Positions 7,069 to 13,433 of a DNA stretch of 19,993 nt are shown here, piece after piece; position 1 is the stretch's first letter, and each line of letters begins with the position of its first letter. The stretch comes from an uncultured Oscillospiraceae bacterium (lineage in GTDB: Bacteria; Bacillota; Clostridia; Oscillospirales; Oscillospiraceae): assembly GCA_902497145.1 (NCBI GenBank), contig CABVDR010000048.1, positions 1 through 19,993 on the forward strand, in the 5' to 3' direction. The position numbers and the translations under genes are program-made. The notes beneath the pieces were generated by a model. That model searched no databases. It was not told where the DNA came from and saw only the letters and a list, made by a program, of their open reading frames with translations.

Positions 7069-7348
7069 CCAGCTGCCACAGCTATGCCAGAGTAGGCGGT
7101 GTCATTTCAACACACTTGTCCACCAAATTTTGTACACTCAGGGCCCAGTGGCCCGGCGGCAAGAAGGGCATACCACTCAGGTTTTGCCCGCCGGAAAGCT
7201 CTTGCCAAGGAAACTGGAGGGCGTCCCCCGTAAATGGGGGTCCGGGGCAAGCCGCCTGTGAGCACCCGCTCCGCGAAGGTGCTCACCGAAGGCGGCCCCG
7301 GCGATTCTTTCGTGCCTTTCTGATCGCTCAGAAAGGCACATTCGCCTC
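7069..7348 (+). repeat. Large structured intergenic repeat, copy L3
   Basis: Closest to L1, and in the same orientation. Landmarks are CCAGCTGCCACAG, AGGCGGTGT, CCACCAAATTTTGTACAC, GGGCCCAGTGGCCCGGCGGC, TTTTGCCCGCCGGA and CCCCCGTAAATGGGGGTCCG, then hairpins GTGAGCACC / GGTGCTCAC (7258-7286) and GTGCCTTTCTGA / TCAGAAAGGCAC (7312-7339). It faces L2 head-to-head with about 50-70 bp between their AGGCGGTGT ends. R2, L2 and L3 fill the 783-bp gap between the CBS gene and ftsH; no gene is visible there. Confidence 0.83.
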
Positions 7349-7355
7349 CCAAGGC

Positions 7356-7387
7356 AAAAAACTCCCCCAGGGACAAGCCCTGGGGGA
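7356..7387 (-). terminator. Intrinsic terminator of ftsH
   Basis: On the minus strand, just after the ftsH stop at 7397, the stem TCCCCCAGGG / CCCTGGGGGA with a five-base loop is followed by G and six T. It is a canonical Rho-independent terminator and is unrelated to the repeat hairpins. Confidence 0.9.
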
Positions 7388-7396
7388 AACAAGATA

Positions 7397-9214
7397 TTAC
7401 CGATTCAGAATATCCATAAACTCCTGCCCGGTGATGGTCTCATGCTCATAGAGATACCCGGCAATTTCATGGAGCTTGCCCTCGTTTTCCTTCAGCAGCC
7501 CCATGGCCTTCTGATACTGCTCACCCACCAGCTGGGTGACCTTCTTGTCCATGCGGGCCTGGGTCTCAGGGGAGCAGGCCAGGGAGGCGTCGCCGCCCAG
7601 GTACTGGTTGCTTACCGTCTCAAAGGCCACAAAGCCAAACTCCTCGCTCATACCGAAGCGGGAGATCATAGACCGGGCCAGCTTGGTGGCCTGCTCAATG
7701 TCGTTGGAGGCTCCGGTGGTGATGGAGTGGAAGATAAGCTCCTCGGCCGCCCGGCCGCCGGTGTAGGTGGCGATCTTGTTGAGCAGCTCCTCCTTGGACA
7801 TCAGGAAGTGGTCGCCGTCGTCCACCTGGAGGGTATAGCCCAGGGCGCCGGAGGTGCGGGGGATAATGGTGATCTTCTGCACGGGGGCGGAGTGGTTCTG
7901 CAGGGCGGCCACTAGGGCATGGCCCACCTCGTGGTAGGCCACGATCTTCTTCTCCTCGTCGGAGAGCACCCGGCTCTTCTTCTGGTAGCCTGCAATGACC
8001 ACCTCCACGCTCTCCTGCAGGTCCTCCTGGGTGGCGTACTGCCGCCCGGAGCGCACCGCCCGCAGTGCTGCCTCGTTGACGATGTTGGCCAGCTCCGCGC
8101 CGGAGGCACCAGCGGCGGTCTTGGCGATGGGTTCAAAGTCCACATCCTCCGCCAGACGGATCTTCTTGGCGTGGACCTTCAAAATTTCAATCCGGCCCTG
8201 GAGGTCGGGCAGTTCCACGGGGATGCGCCGGTCAAAGCGGCCGGGACGCAGCAGGGCGGGGTCCAGGCTGTCGGGGCGGTTGGTGGCGGCCAGCACTACC
8301 ACGCCCTTGGAGCCGTCAAAGCCGTCCATTTCGGTGAGCAGCTGGTTGAGGGTCTGCTCCCGCTCGTCGTTGCCCATCATCTGTCCGTCACGCTTTTTGC
8401 CGATGGTATCAATCTCGTCGATGAATACAATACAGGGTGCCTTCTCGTTGGCCTGCTTGAAGAGGTCGCGCACCTTGGCGGCGCCCCGGCCCACGAACAT
8501 TTCCACAAATTCGCTGCCTGCGATGGAGAAGAAGGGGACGTTGGCCTCACCGGCCACAGCCTTGGCCAACAGCGTTTTGCCGGTACCCGGAGGGCCTACC
8601 AGCAGGGCGCCCTTAGGCAGCTTGGCGCCGATGGCGGCGTACTTAGCCGGGTCGTGGAGGAAGTCCACGATTTCGCTCAGCAGCTCCTTGGCCTCGTCCT
8701 CACCGGCCACGTCGGCAAAGCGGATGCCGCTGGAGGAGGGGACATACACCTTGGCTCCCGAGCCGCCGCCCATGCCGAACATCATGCCGTCGCTGCCGCC
8801 CATGCTCTTCTGCATCCGCTTGCGAATGAAGTAACCAATGAGCAGGAAGGGCACCAGAGGCAGCACCCACCCCACCAGAATGGAGGTGAGCAGACCGGGC
8901 TGAGTATCCACCCGGTTGATATCGCCGCCGTGGTCGTAGACCCGCTGAACCATCTCGGTATCGCTGTCAATGGCGGTGGTCTTGTAGATCTTTTCCTGGG
9001 CCTTGTCGGTAAAGGTGATTTCCTCCCCTTCGATCTGCACCAGACCGATGTTGTCGTCCAGAGTCATGGACATAAAGGTGGAGTAGCTCACTTCCTGAAC
9101 CTGCTTCTCCAGTACCGAGGGGAAAAACGTCATGTTCAGCACCATTAAAATGAGCATACCAATCAGATAATAAAAAACCAGGGGGCGCTTGGAAGGTTGT
9201 TTCACTTCCTGCAT
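7397..9214 (-). CDS. ftsH: ATP-dependent zinc metalloprotease FtsH
   Basis: A 605-residue membrane-bound AAA+ protease that unfolds and degrades membrane and short-lived cytosolic proteins. It has two TM helices (about 11-31 and 108-130) around a small extracytoplasmic domain, then the AAA module with Walker A GPPGTGKT (207-214), Walker B IVFIDEID (262-269) and the second region of homology with arginine fingers (TNRPDSLDPALLRPGRFDRR, 311-330). The protease zinc site is HEVGH (428-432), with the third ligand probably Asp505 in SNDIEQAT. After the pore FVG it reads MFVGRGAAKVRDLF, where most FtsH proteins have MFVGVGA. The C-terminus stops soon after the protease domain (MDILNR) without the long tail seen in many homologues. 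GAGG lies 5 bp before the ATG. It is monocistronic, with its own promoter and terminator. Confidence 0.97.
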   Translation of the reverse strand: MQEVKQPSKRPLVFYYLIGMLILMVLNMTFFPSVLEKQVQEVSYSTFMSMTLDDNIGLVQIEGEEITFTDKAQEKIYKTTAIDSDTEMVQRVYDHGGDINRVDTQPGLLTSILVGWVLPLVPFLLIGYFIRKRMQKSMGGSDGMMFGMGGGSGAKVYVPSSSGIRFADVAGEDEAKELLSEIVDFLHDPAKYAAIGAKLPKGALLVGPPGTGKTLLAKAVAGEANVPFFSIAGSEFVEMFVGRGAAKVRDLFKQANEKAPCIVFIDEIDTIGKKRDGQMMGNDEREQTLNQLLTEMDGFDGSKGVVVLAATNRPDSLDPALLRPGRFDRRIPVELPDLQGRIEILKVHAKKIRLAEDVDFEPIAKTAAGASGAELANIVNEAALRAVRSGRQYATQEDLQESVEVVIAGYQKKSRVLSDEEKKIVAYHEVGHALVAALQNHSAPVQKITIIPRTSGALGYTLQVDDGDHFLMSKEELLNKIATYTGGRAAEELIFHSITTGASNDIEQATKLARSMISRFGMSEEFGFVAFETVSNQYLGGDASLACSPETQARMDKKVTQLVGEQYQKAMGLLKENEGKLHEIAGYLYEHETITGQEFMDILNR

Positions 9215-9277
9215 AGAGGCCTCATCCTTTCTCTTCTCCCAATGGGATGACGTGATCGTTTATCACGAGTTTATCTT

Positions 9278-9305
9278 ATCTTAGCCCATTTCCCGGGAAA
9301 TTCAA
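9278..9305 (-). promoter_or_regulatory. Predicted ftsH promoter with palindrome in the spacer
   Basis: On the minus strand TTGAAT (9305-9300), a 16-bp spacer and TAAGAT (9283-9278). The spacer contains a perfect 14-bp palindrome, ATTTCCCGGGAAAT (9288-9301), well placed for a repressor. The leader also carries an inverted repeat, CGTGAT / ATCACG (9251-9267). The -35 and -10 are moderate matches only. Confidence 0.5.
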
Positions 9306-9377
9306 ATTTTATCTGTGAATAAATTATGATTCTTTTATGAACAAAACGCAAGGGACAGATGTTGCTTTCTGGGCAAG

Positions 9378-9412
9378 AAAAAAGCGGGAGCGACGCAGAA
9401 CGTCACTCCCAC
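9378..9412 (-). terminator. Predicted intrinsic terminator of queT (repeat hairpin 3)
   Basis: On the minus strand GTGGGAGTGACG pairs with CGTCGCTCCCGC and is followed by TTTTTT (9383-9378). It is the same hairpin as at 3816 and 6697 and closes repeat copy R3. Confidence 0.7.
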
Positions 9413-9533
9413 AAAAATCTTATTTACGGACACAGAGGCGAAGCGGAGCTTCGCAGAAAGTTCTTTGCCAAGCTTTCTTTCAAGAAAGCGGGCAGAAAGT
9501 TCTTTTGCCTACTTTTCTCTCGAAAAAAGTAGG
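9384..9533 (-). repeat. Three-hairpin 3'-end repeat, copy R3, with doubled hairpin 1
   Basis: It begins directly after the queT stop. In gene-sense order there is a CCTAC-type hairpin 1 (9533-9508), the linker GCAAAAGAACTTTCTGCC, a second GCTTTCTT / AAGAAAGC hairpin 1 (9489-9472), the linker again, hairpin 2 GCGAAGC / GCTTCGC (9454-9438) and hairpin 3 (9412-9384). The 11-mer TCAAGAAAGCG occurs at both 9480-9490 and 9534-9544, flanking the extra unit as a direct repeat. The rest of the ftsH-queT gap (9215-9383) holds the ftsH promoter and leader. Confidence 0.85.
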
Positions 9534-10061
9534 TCAAGAAAGCGCCAGGCGCTCCAGGCGGTTCTGGGGGATCATGGAGCGGAAGAAGGACACACGGGGC
9601 AGGGCGGCCAGCAGCACGCTGCCCAGGATATAGCAGGCCAGCAGCTCGCCAAAGCCCACAGTAAACGCATTGAACGCATAGGCGGGCCAGAAGGCGGGGC
9701 CAAAGCCTCCCACCTGGTACCAGGCACATTCCGCACCCACGATGACCGCATTGCAGATCACGGGGGGCAGGGGAGCCAGATAGCGGTTGGGCATGTGCTG
9801 GGTCAGAATGCAGGCAACCAGGGTGGCGGCGGTACCAAAGATCATGTCCAGAGAGTAGGGGGAAAACAGGTTGGCAATAAAGCAGCCCACAACCAGACCC
9901 GGCGCGGTGGCGGGGAACAGGAAGGGCAGCACGGTGAGGGCCTCGGACAGGCGCACCTGGATGCCGGTAAAGGCGGGGATGGGCAGGATCAGGGTGAGAA
10001 CCGCGTACACCGCCGCGATGATGGCGGCCAGAGACAGGTCTCGGGTGGTAAATTTGCGCAT
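9534..10061 (-). CDS. queT: QueT-type ECF transporter S-component (queuosine precursor uptake)
   Basis: A 175-residue integral membrane protein of about six helices. The family signature is strong: a basic N-terminus (RKFTTRDLSLAA), then IQVRLSEALTVLPFLFP (34-50), GLVVGCFIANLFSP (about 55-68) and LDMIFGTAATLVA (about 70-82), as in QueT proteins. These are the substrate-binding subunits of energy-coupling-factor importers, assigned to queuosine precursors such as preQ1 or preQ0; the shared EcfA/EcfA'/EcfT module would be elsewhere. The substrate is known from the family, not shown here. GGAGG lies 7 bp before the ATG at 10061. The C-terminus (LALS, stop TGA) ends in CTTTCTTGA, the same repeat sequence that ends pncB. 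The promoter appears to lie about 260 bp upstream, giving a long structured leader. Confidence 0.88.
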   Translation of the reverse strand: MRKFTTRDLSLAAIIAAVYAVLTLILPIPAFTGIQVRLSEALTVLPFLFPATAPGLVVGCFIANLFSPYSLDMIFGTAATLVACILTQHMPNRYLAPLPPVICNAVIVGAECAWYQVGGFGPAFWPAYAFNAFTVGFGELLACYILGSVLLAALPRVSFFRSMIPQNRLERLALS

Positions 10062-10313
10062 AAAAAAACCTCCATTTTCTTATTTAGAGAACGGCGGGGC
10101 ATTGCCCCCCGAACGAACCCGAAACAACACGATTTGCGCTTCGCATTGTCACGCTGCGGACTGGGCCCATGGCCGGGTCGCTTTCACTTCGTCTCAGGGC
10201 ACAAACAGCCCGGCACATGCCGGTCTTGGTTTGCGCCCTTCGCTCCGCTCCAAGCTCCCCTATGGGCTTGTCCTCCGCGCTTCGGGCTTGGACGAGATAG
10301 ATTCAAACTCGTC
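10062..10313 (-). promoter_or_regulatory. Long hairpin-rich leader upstream of queT; regulatory RNA or another repeat
   Basis: If the promoter at 10320-10348 is correct, the queT transcript has a leader of about 250 nt. It holds several hairpins: GACGAG / CTCGTC (10291-10313), CAAGC / GCTTG (10251-10270), a nested stem GGCACAAAC / GTTTGCGCC enclosing CCGGCA / TGCCGG (10198-10237), GGGCC / GGCC around 10163-10175, and GGGGC / GCCCC (10096-10108). No compact preQ1-I pattern (C-rich loop plus A-rich tail next to the ribosome binding site) is visible. No gene is credible here. It could equally be a second kind of dispersed intergenic repeat. Confidence 0.4.
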
Positions 10314-10319
10314 GCCGGT

Positions 10320-10348
10320 ATCATATCACACCCCGTGCCTTTTGTCCA
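10320..10348 (-). promoter_or_regulatory. Predicted promoter of queT
   Basis: On the minus strand TGGACA (10348-10343), a 17-bp spacer and TATGAT (10325-10320) preceded by TGA, an extended -10. Five of six bases match consensus in each box. Transcription would start near 10313. Confidence 0.6.
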
Positions 10349-10384
10349 CCCGCACCCTTTTTCTCCCCGGCCATCACAAAAACA

Positions 10385-10414
10385 TATGCAAAATCAGTTG
10401 GGATGTTGTATAAT
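10385..10414 (+). promoter_or_regulatory. Predicted promoter of the cytidylate-kinase-like gene
   Basis: A perfect TATAAT at 10409-10414 lies about 50 bp before the ATG at 10465. The -35 is weak (TATGCA or nearby at 10385-10391). It is divergent from the queT promoter, with about 40 bp between the two. Confidence 0.5.
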
Positions 10415-10464
10415 ATAGGCAAATCGTTGGCGGTCTCCCGCCCGGCGAAGGAGGTTAATCGGTT

Positions 10465-11091
10465 ATGAAGAAAAGTATCATCACCGTCAGTCGGGAGTTT
10501 GGCAGCGGCGGACGCACCATCGGCAAGACGGTGGCCCAGCGCCTTGGCATCCCCTACTACGACAAGGAGCTGGTCAAGCAGGTGGCTCTGGAGAGCGGCT
10601 TTGACCCTAAGTACATTGAGGAGCAGGGGGAGTTTGCCCCCGGCAAGACCCACTTTGCCTTCTCCTTTTTAGGCCGGGGCGTCCCCGGGGTCATGGGCGG
10701 CATGACCGCCGCCGACTTTTTATGGACCATCCAGCACAACGTCATTCTGGACCTGGCGGACAAGGGCCCCTGCGTCATTGTGGGCCGGTGCGCCGACTAC
10801 ATTCTGAAGGACCGCACCGACTGCCTGCACACCTTCATCCACGCCAGCATGGACTTCCGGGCTAAACGGATCGTGCGGCTGTACGGCGAGTCGGAGGTGG
10901 CCCCCGAAAAGCGGCTGCAGGACAAGGACACCCGCCGCCGCATCAACTACAAACACTACACCGATCGGGAGTGGGGCATGTCCCAGAACTACCACGTCAG
11001 CCTGGACTCCAGCGTACTGGGGATCGACAAGTGCGTGGACATCATTCTGGACCTGGCCGAGAACTGCCCGGACCCGGCAGACCCTGAATAA
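10465..11091 (+). CDS. Cytidylate kinase-like family protein
   Basis: A 208-residue P-loop protein. The N-terminus KSIITVSREFGSGGRTIGKTVAQRL (residues 3-27) has the glycine-rich nucleotide-binding loop of the cytidylate kinase-like group (Cytidylate_kin2 type), followed by GIPYYDKELV. Further on are GPCVIVGRCADYIL (about 102-115), FIHASMDFRAKRIVRLYG (128-145) and a lid-like basic stretch DKDTRRRINYKHYTDREWG (153-171). It is distinct from canonical Cmk, so a true CMP kinase role is not certain; such proteins are widespread in Clostridia and mostly untested. AGGAGG lies 10 bp upstream of the ATG. It is monocistronic, ending at a strong bidirectional terminator shared with the convergent activase gene. 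Confidence 0.85.
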   Translation: MKKSIITVSREFGSGGRTIGKTVAQRLGIPYYDKELVKQVALESGFDPKYIEEQGEFAPGKTHFAFSFLGRGVPGVMGGMTAADFLWTIQHNVILDLADKGPCVIVGRCADYILKDRTDCLHTFIHASMDFRAKRIVRLYGESEVAPEKRLQDKDTRRRINYKHYTDREWGMSQNYHVSLDSSVLGIDKCVDIILDLAENCPDPADPE

Positions 11092-11094
11092 AGC

Positions 11095-11139
11095 AAAACA
11101 GCCCGTGATTTTCCGAGGGAAAATCACAGGCTGTTTTTT
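11095..11139. terminator. Bidirectional terminator between the cytidylate-kinase-like gene and the nrdG2-type gene
   Basis: AAAACAGCC, a GTGATTTTCC / GGAAAATCAC stem with a GAG loop, then GGCTGTTTTTT. The stem is about 15 bp with one mismatch. It has A-rich and T-rich flanks on the two sides, so it works in both directions. It starts 4 bp after one stop and overlaps the other at 11138-11140. Confidence 0.88.
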
Positions 11140-11830
11140 AATCCACCCCCCGCAGCTCCACCGAGGGGACCCAGGGCCGCACCAGATCGGCAAAGGTTTG
11201 CAGGCTTTCCCGGTCCCAGGGGTGCAGCCCCTCCCGGATCACCGTGTCCCGGTCCACAAAGGACTGCAGAAAGTACTGCTTCGCCCCCGCCAGCCAGGGG
11301 CCGATAGCCCGGAAGCTGTCCCCGTCGTGAAACTCCCGCACCACCGTGGTGCGGAACTCATAGTCCACCGTCCCCTCCAGCAGGAAGGCCACGCTCTCCC
11401 GGATGGGCCCCAAGTCCAGCTCCGGCACCCCCGCCGTCAGAGGGTAGAGGGCGGGGCTGTTTTTGATGTCCATGGCCACGTAGTCCACCAGCTTGCGCTG
11501 CGCCAGATCCCGCAGGGCCGCCGGGTGGCTGCCGTTGGTGTCCAGCTTCACCGGGTAGCCCAGCGCCTTCACCGCCTCCAGCAGCTGTCCTAAGTCGGGC
11601 CGCAGCAGGGGCTCCCCGCCGGTGACGCACACTCCGTCCAGCAGGCCCCGGCGTTTCTTTAAAAAGGCCAGCAGCTCCTCCTGGTCCATCTGGGCCGGGG
11701 CGGGGGAGAGGACCAGCTCCCCGTTGTGGCAAAAGGGACAGCGGAAGTCACACCCCCCCAGAAAGACTGTACAGGCCACCTTGCCGGGATAGTCCAGCAG
11801 GGTCATTTTTTGCAGGCCCTGAATCTCCAT
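11138..11830 (-). CDS. nrdG: Anaerobic ribonucleotide reductase activating protein, NrdG2-type radical SAM
   Basis: A 230-residue radical SAM enzyme. The N-terminus LQKMTLLDYPGKVACTVFLG (6-25) leads to the cluster motif C27-x3-C31-x2-C34 (CDFRCPFC), whose [4Fe-4S] cluster cleaves S-adenosylmethionine. VCVTGGEPLL (about 67-76) is the SAM-binding GGE motif, and LDTNGS and YVAMDIKNS follow at later barrel strands. Members of this group (TIGR02495-like) are annotated as activases that install the glycyl radical on class III ribonucleotide reductase, which anaerobes need for dNTP synthesis. The partner NrdD is not in the window, so the substrate is inferred. I use ATG 11830 because AGGAGG lies 9 bp upstream; the ATG at 11854 would add eight residues and lacks such a site. 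Confidence 0.86.
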   Translation of the reverse strand: MEIQGLQKMTLLDYPGKVACTVFLGGCDFRCPFCHNGELVLSPAPAQMDQEELLAFLKKRRGLLDGVCVTGGEPLLRPDLGQLLEAVKALGYPVKLDTNGSHPAALRDLAQRKLVDYVAMDIKNSPALYPLTAGVPELDLGPIRESVAFLLEGTVDYEFRTTVVREFHDGDSFRAIGPWLAGAKQYFLQSFVDRDTVIREGLHPWDRESLQTFADLVRPWVPSVELRGVD

Positions 11831-11863
11831 GGCCGCCCCCTCCTTGTTTCTCATGATTTTTCT

Positions 11864-11892
11864 ATTTTACCACCCAAAGCCTCACCGGGAAA
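11864..11892 (-). promoter_or_regulatory. Possible promoter of the nrdG2-type gene
   Basis: On the minus strand TTTCCC (11892-11887), a 17-bp spacer and TAAAAT (11869-11864) preceded by TGG. The -35 is poor; the extended -10 makes it plausible. Confidence 0.42.
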
Positions 11893-11926
11893 GGGAAAAA
11901 TCTACACTCTGTTGGGAAATTCCCCG

Positions 11927-11955
11927 TTGTACCACGGGGGAGAACATGATAAAAT
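11927..11955 (+). promoter_or_regulatory. Predicted promoter of lspA-rluD
   Basis: TTGTAC (11927-11932), a 17-bp spacer and TAAAAT (11950-11955) with TG two bases before it. The -35 is embedded in a perfect inverted repeat, CCCCGT / ACGGGG (11922-11939), which could be an operator. The start of lspA is 47 bp downstream of the -10. Confidence 0.6.
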
Positions 11956-12001
11956 AGGGTCCATCCTACTGTATTATGTTGCCTAAAAAGGAGCTTATCC
12001 T

Positions 12002-12478
12002 ATGTTATACGCCCTGCTTGTAGCCGCTCTGGTGGCCTTGGATCAGCTGGTGAAGCACCTGGTGGTCCAAAATATCCCTCTGGGCCACCACGTGCCCTTC
12101 CTGCCCCACATCATGGATCTGACCTACGTGCAGAACACCGGGGCCGCTTTCTCCCTGTTCAACGAGCACACCTGGATTTTGACCCTCATCTCCCTGGCCA
12201 TGTCGGTGATTCTGGCGGTGGCCCTGGTGAAAAAATTCTTCCGCCACCCCCTGGGCCGGGTGTGTCTGGCCCTGCTGCTGGCGGGAGCGGTGGGCAACCT
12301 CATCGACCGGGCTCTTCAGGGCTACGTGGTGGACATGTTTAACGTACTGTTTATGAACTTCGCCGTCTTTAATGTGGCTGACATCTGCGTGGTGGTGGGG
12401 GGCATCGGCGCCGCTCTCTACTACCTGCTGCTGTGGGACAAGCTGGAGGGACCCAAGTCCCGGGAGAGCGCCCAGTGA
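12002..12478 (+). CDS. lspA: Lipoprotein signal peptidase (signal peptidase II)
   Basis: A 158-residue integral membrane aspartyl protease that removes signal peptides from diacylglyceryl-modified prolipoproteins. Four TM helices are visible (about 1-20, 55-76, 85-102, 122-145). The conserved blocks are VALDQLVKHL (11-20), TYVQNTGAAFSLF (41-53), GNLIDR with catalytic Asp102, and VFNVADICV with catalytic Asp127. The length is normal for the family. AAGGAG lies 8 bp before the ATG. Its TGA stop overlaps the GTG start of the downstream pseudouridine synthase gene, the common lspA-rluD pairing of Firmicutes, so the two are translationally coupled. Confidence 0.97.
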   Translation: MLYALLVAALVALDQLVKHLVVQNIPLGHHVPFLPHIMDLTYVQNTGAAFSLFNEHTWILTLISLAMSVILAVALVKKFFRHPLGRVCLALLLAGAVGNLIDRALQGYVVDMFNVLFMNFAVFNVADICVVVGGIGAALYYLLLWDKLEGPKSRESAQ

Positions 12479-13386
12479 CCCCCCTGATCCTTACCGCCCA
12501 AGAGGGGGGCGAGCGGCTGGACGCCTTTGTGGCCCGGAATGTGGAGGAGCTGACCCGCTCCGCCGCCCAGCGCCTGCTGGAGCAGGGGGCGGTGACCAGC
12601 GGGGGAAAGCCCCTGAAGAAGAACGCCAAGACCGCCCCCGGCATGGTGGTGGAGGTGCTTTTGCCCGACCCCCAGCCGGTGGAGATCGTGCCTCAGAACA
12701 TCCCTCTGGATGTGGTCTACGAGGATGACGACGTGATCGTGGTGAACAAGCCGGTAGGCATGGTGGTCCACCCCGCCCCCGGCCACCCCGACGGCACCCT
12801 GGTCAACGCCCTGCTCTACCACTGCGGGGACTCCCTGTCTGGCATCAACGGGGAGCTGCGCCCCGGCATTGTCCACCGCATCGACCGGGACACCTCCGGC
12901 CTTATCATTGCGGCGAAAAACGACCGCGCCCACCTGGCCTTAGCCGCCCAGCTCCAGGACCACACCCTGGCCCGCGTCTATGAGGCGGTGGCGGTTGGGG
13001 GCTTTAAAGAGGACAGCGGCACGGTGAACGCCCCCATCGGCCGCCACCCGGTGGACCGGAAGAAGATGGCGGTAGACCCCAAAGGCCGGGCGGCGGTGAC
13101 CCACTGGAAGGTGCTGGGGCTCTACCCCGGCTGTACCCATCTGGAATGCCGCCTGGAGACCGGCCGCACCCACCAGATCCGGGTCCACATGGCCTACCTG
13201 GGCCACCCCCTGCTGGGGGACACGGTGTATGGAGCAAAAAAGCCGGTTCCCGGCCTGGCGGGACAGTGTCTCCACGCCCGGCGCATCCGCTTCATCCACC
13301 CCACCACAGGGCAGAGCGTGGAGCTGGAGTGCCCCCTGCCCGAGTGGTTCACTAACTTGCCTTTTTTCCGGCAATATCAAGGATAA
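12475..13386 (+). CDS. rluD: RluA/RluD-family 23S rRNA pseudouridine synthase
   Basis: A 303-residue enzyme converting uridine to pseudouridine in RNA. It has an N-terminal S4 RNA-binding domain (about residues 11-70: GERLDAFVARNVEELTRSAAQ). The catalytic domain has VNKPVGMVVHP (90-100), HRIDRDTSGL with catalytic Asp137, and LETGRTHQIRVHMAYLGHPLLGD toward the C-terminus. It belongs to the RluA/RluC/RluD group; the exact target uridines cannot be read from sequence, so the symbol is by family and position. The start is GTG 12475, overlapping the lspA stop as GTGA, with GGGAGAG about 8 bp upstream. A longer ATG start at 12433 would run through lspA coding and is not needed. Confidence 0.93.
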   Translation: MTPLILTAQEGGERLDAFVARNVEELTRSAAQRLLEQGAVTSGGKPLKKNAKTAPGMVVEVLLPDPQPVEIVPQNIPLDVVYEDDDVIVVNKPVGMVVHPAPGHPDGTLVNALLYHCGDSLSGINGELRPGIVHRIDRDTSGLIIAAKNDRAHLALAAQLQDHTLARVYEAVAVGGFKEDSGTVNAPIGRHPVDRKKMAVDPKGRAAVTHWKVLGLYPGCTHLECRLETGRTHQIRVHMAYLGHPLLGDTVYGAKKPVPGLAGQCLHARRIRFIHPTTGQSVELECPLPEWFTNLPFFRQYQG

Positions 13387-13419
13387 AAACACCCCGGAAC
13401 CTAATGTTCCGGGGTGTTT
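13387..13419. terminator. Bidirectional terminator between rluD and divIVA
   Basis: A perfect 14-bp stem AAACACCCCGGAAC / GTTCCGGGGTGTTT with loop CTAAT, starting at the base after the rluD stop. The minus strand continues TTTTTAT, a good terminator for the divIVA operon. The plus-strand T-tract is short (TTTG). Confidence 0.87.
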
Positions 13420-13433
13420 GCTATGTATTTGAG

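Noticed and set aside
6731..7451. Several 65-141-codon frames between the CBS gene and ftsH
   Set aside because: All fall in repeats L2/L3 on either strand, lack ribosome binding sites and show no similarity beyond the repeat itself.
10062..10110. preQ1-I riboswitch directly before queT
   Set aside because: The short sequence before the ribosome binding site lacks the C-rich loop and A-rich pseudoknot tail of that class; the GGGGC/GCCCC hairpin alone is not evidence.
10285..10320. tRNA suggested by ATTCAAACTC, similar to a T-loop
   Set aside because: No acceptor, D or anticodon arms can be fitted around it; it is the loop and arm of the GACGAG/CTCGTC hairpin.
9871..10413. A 180-codon plus-strand frame over queT and its leader
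   Set aside because: It is antisense to queT and then runs into the hairpin-rich leader. No start signal or family match.
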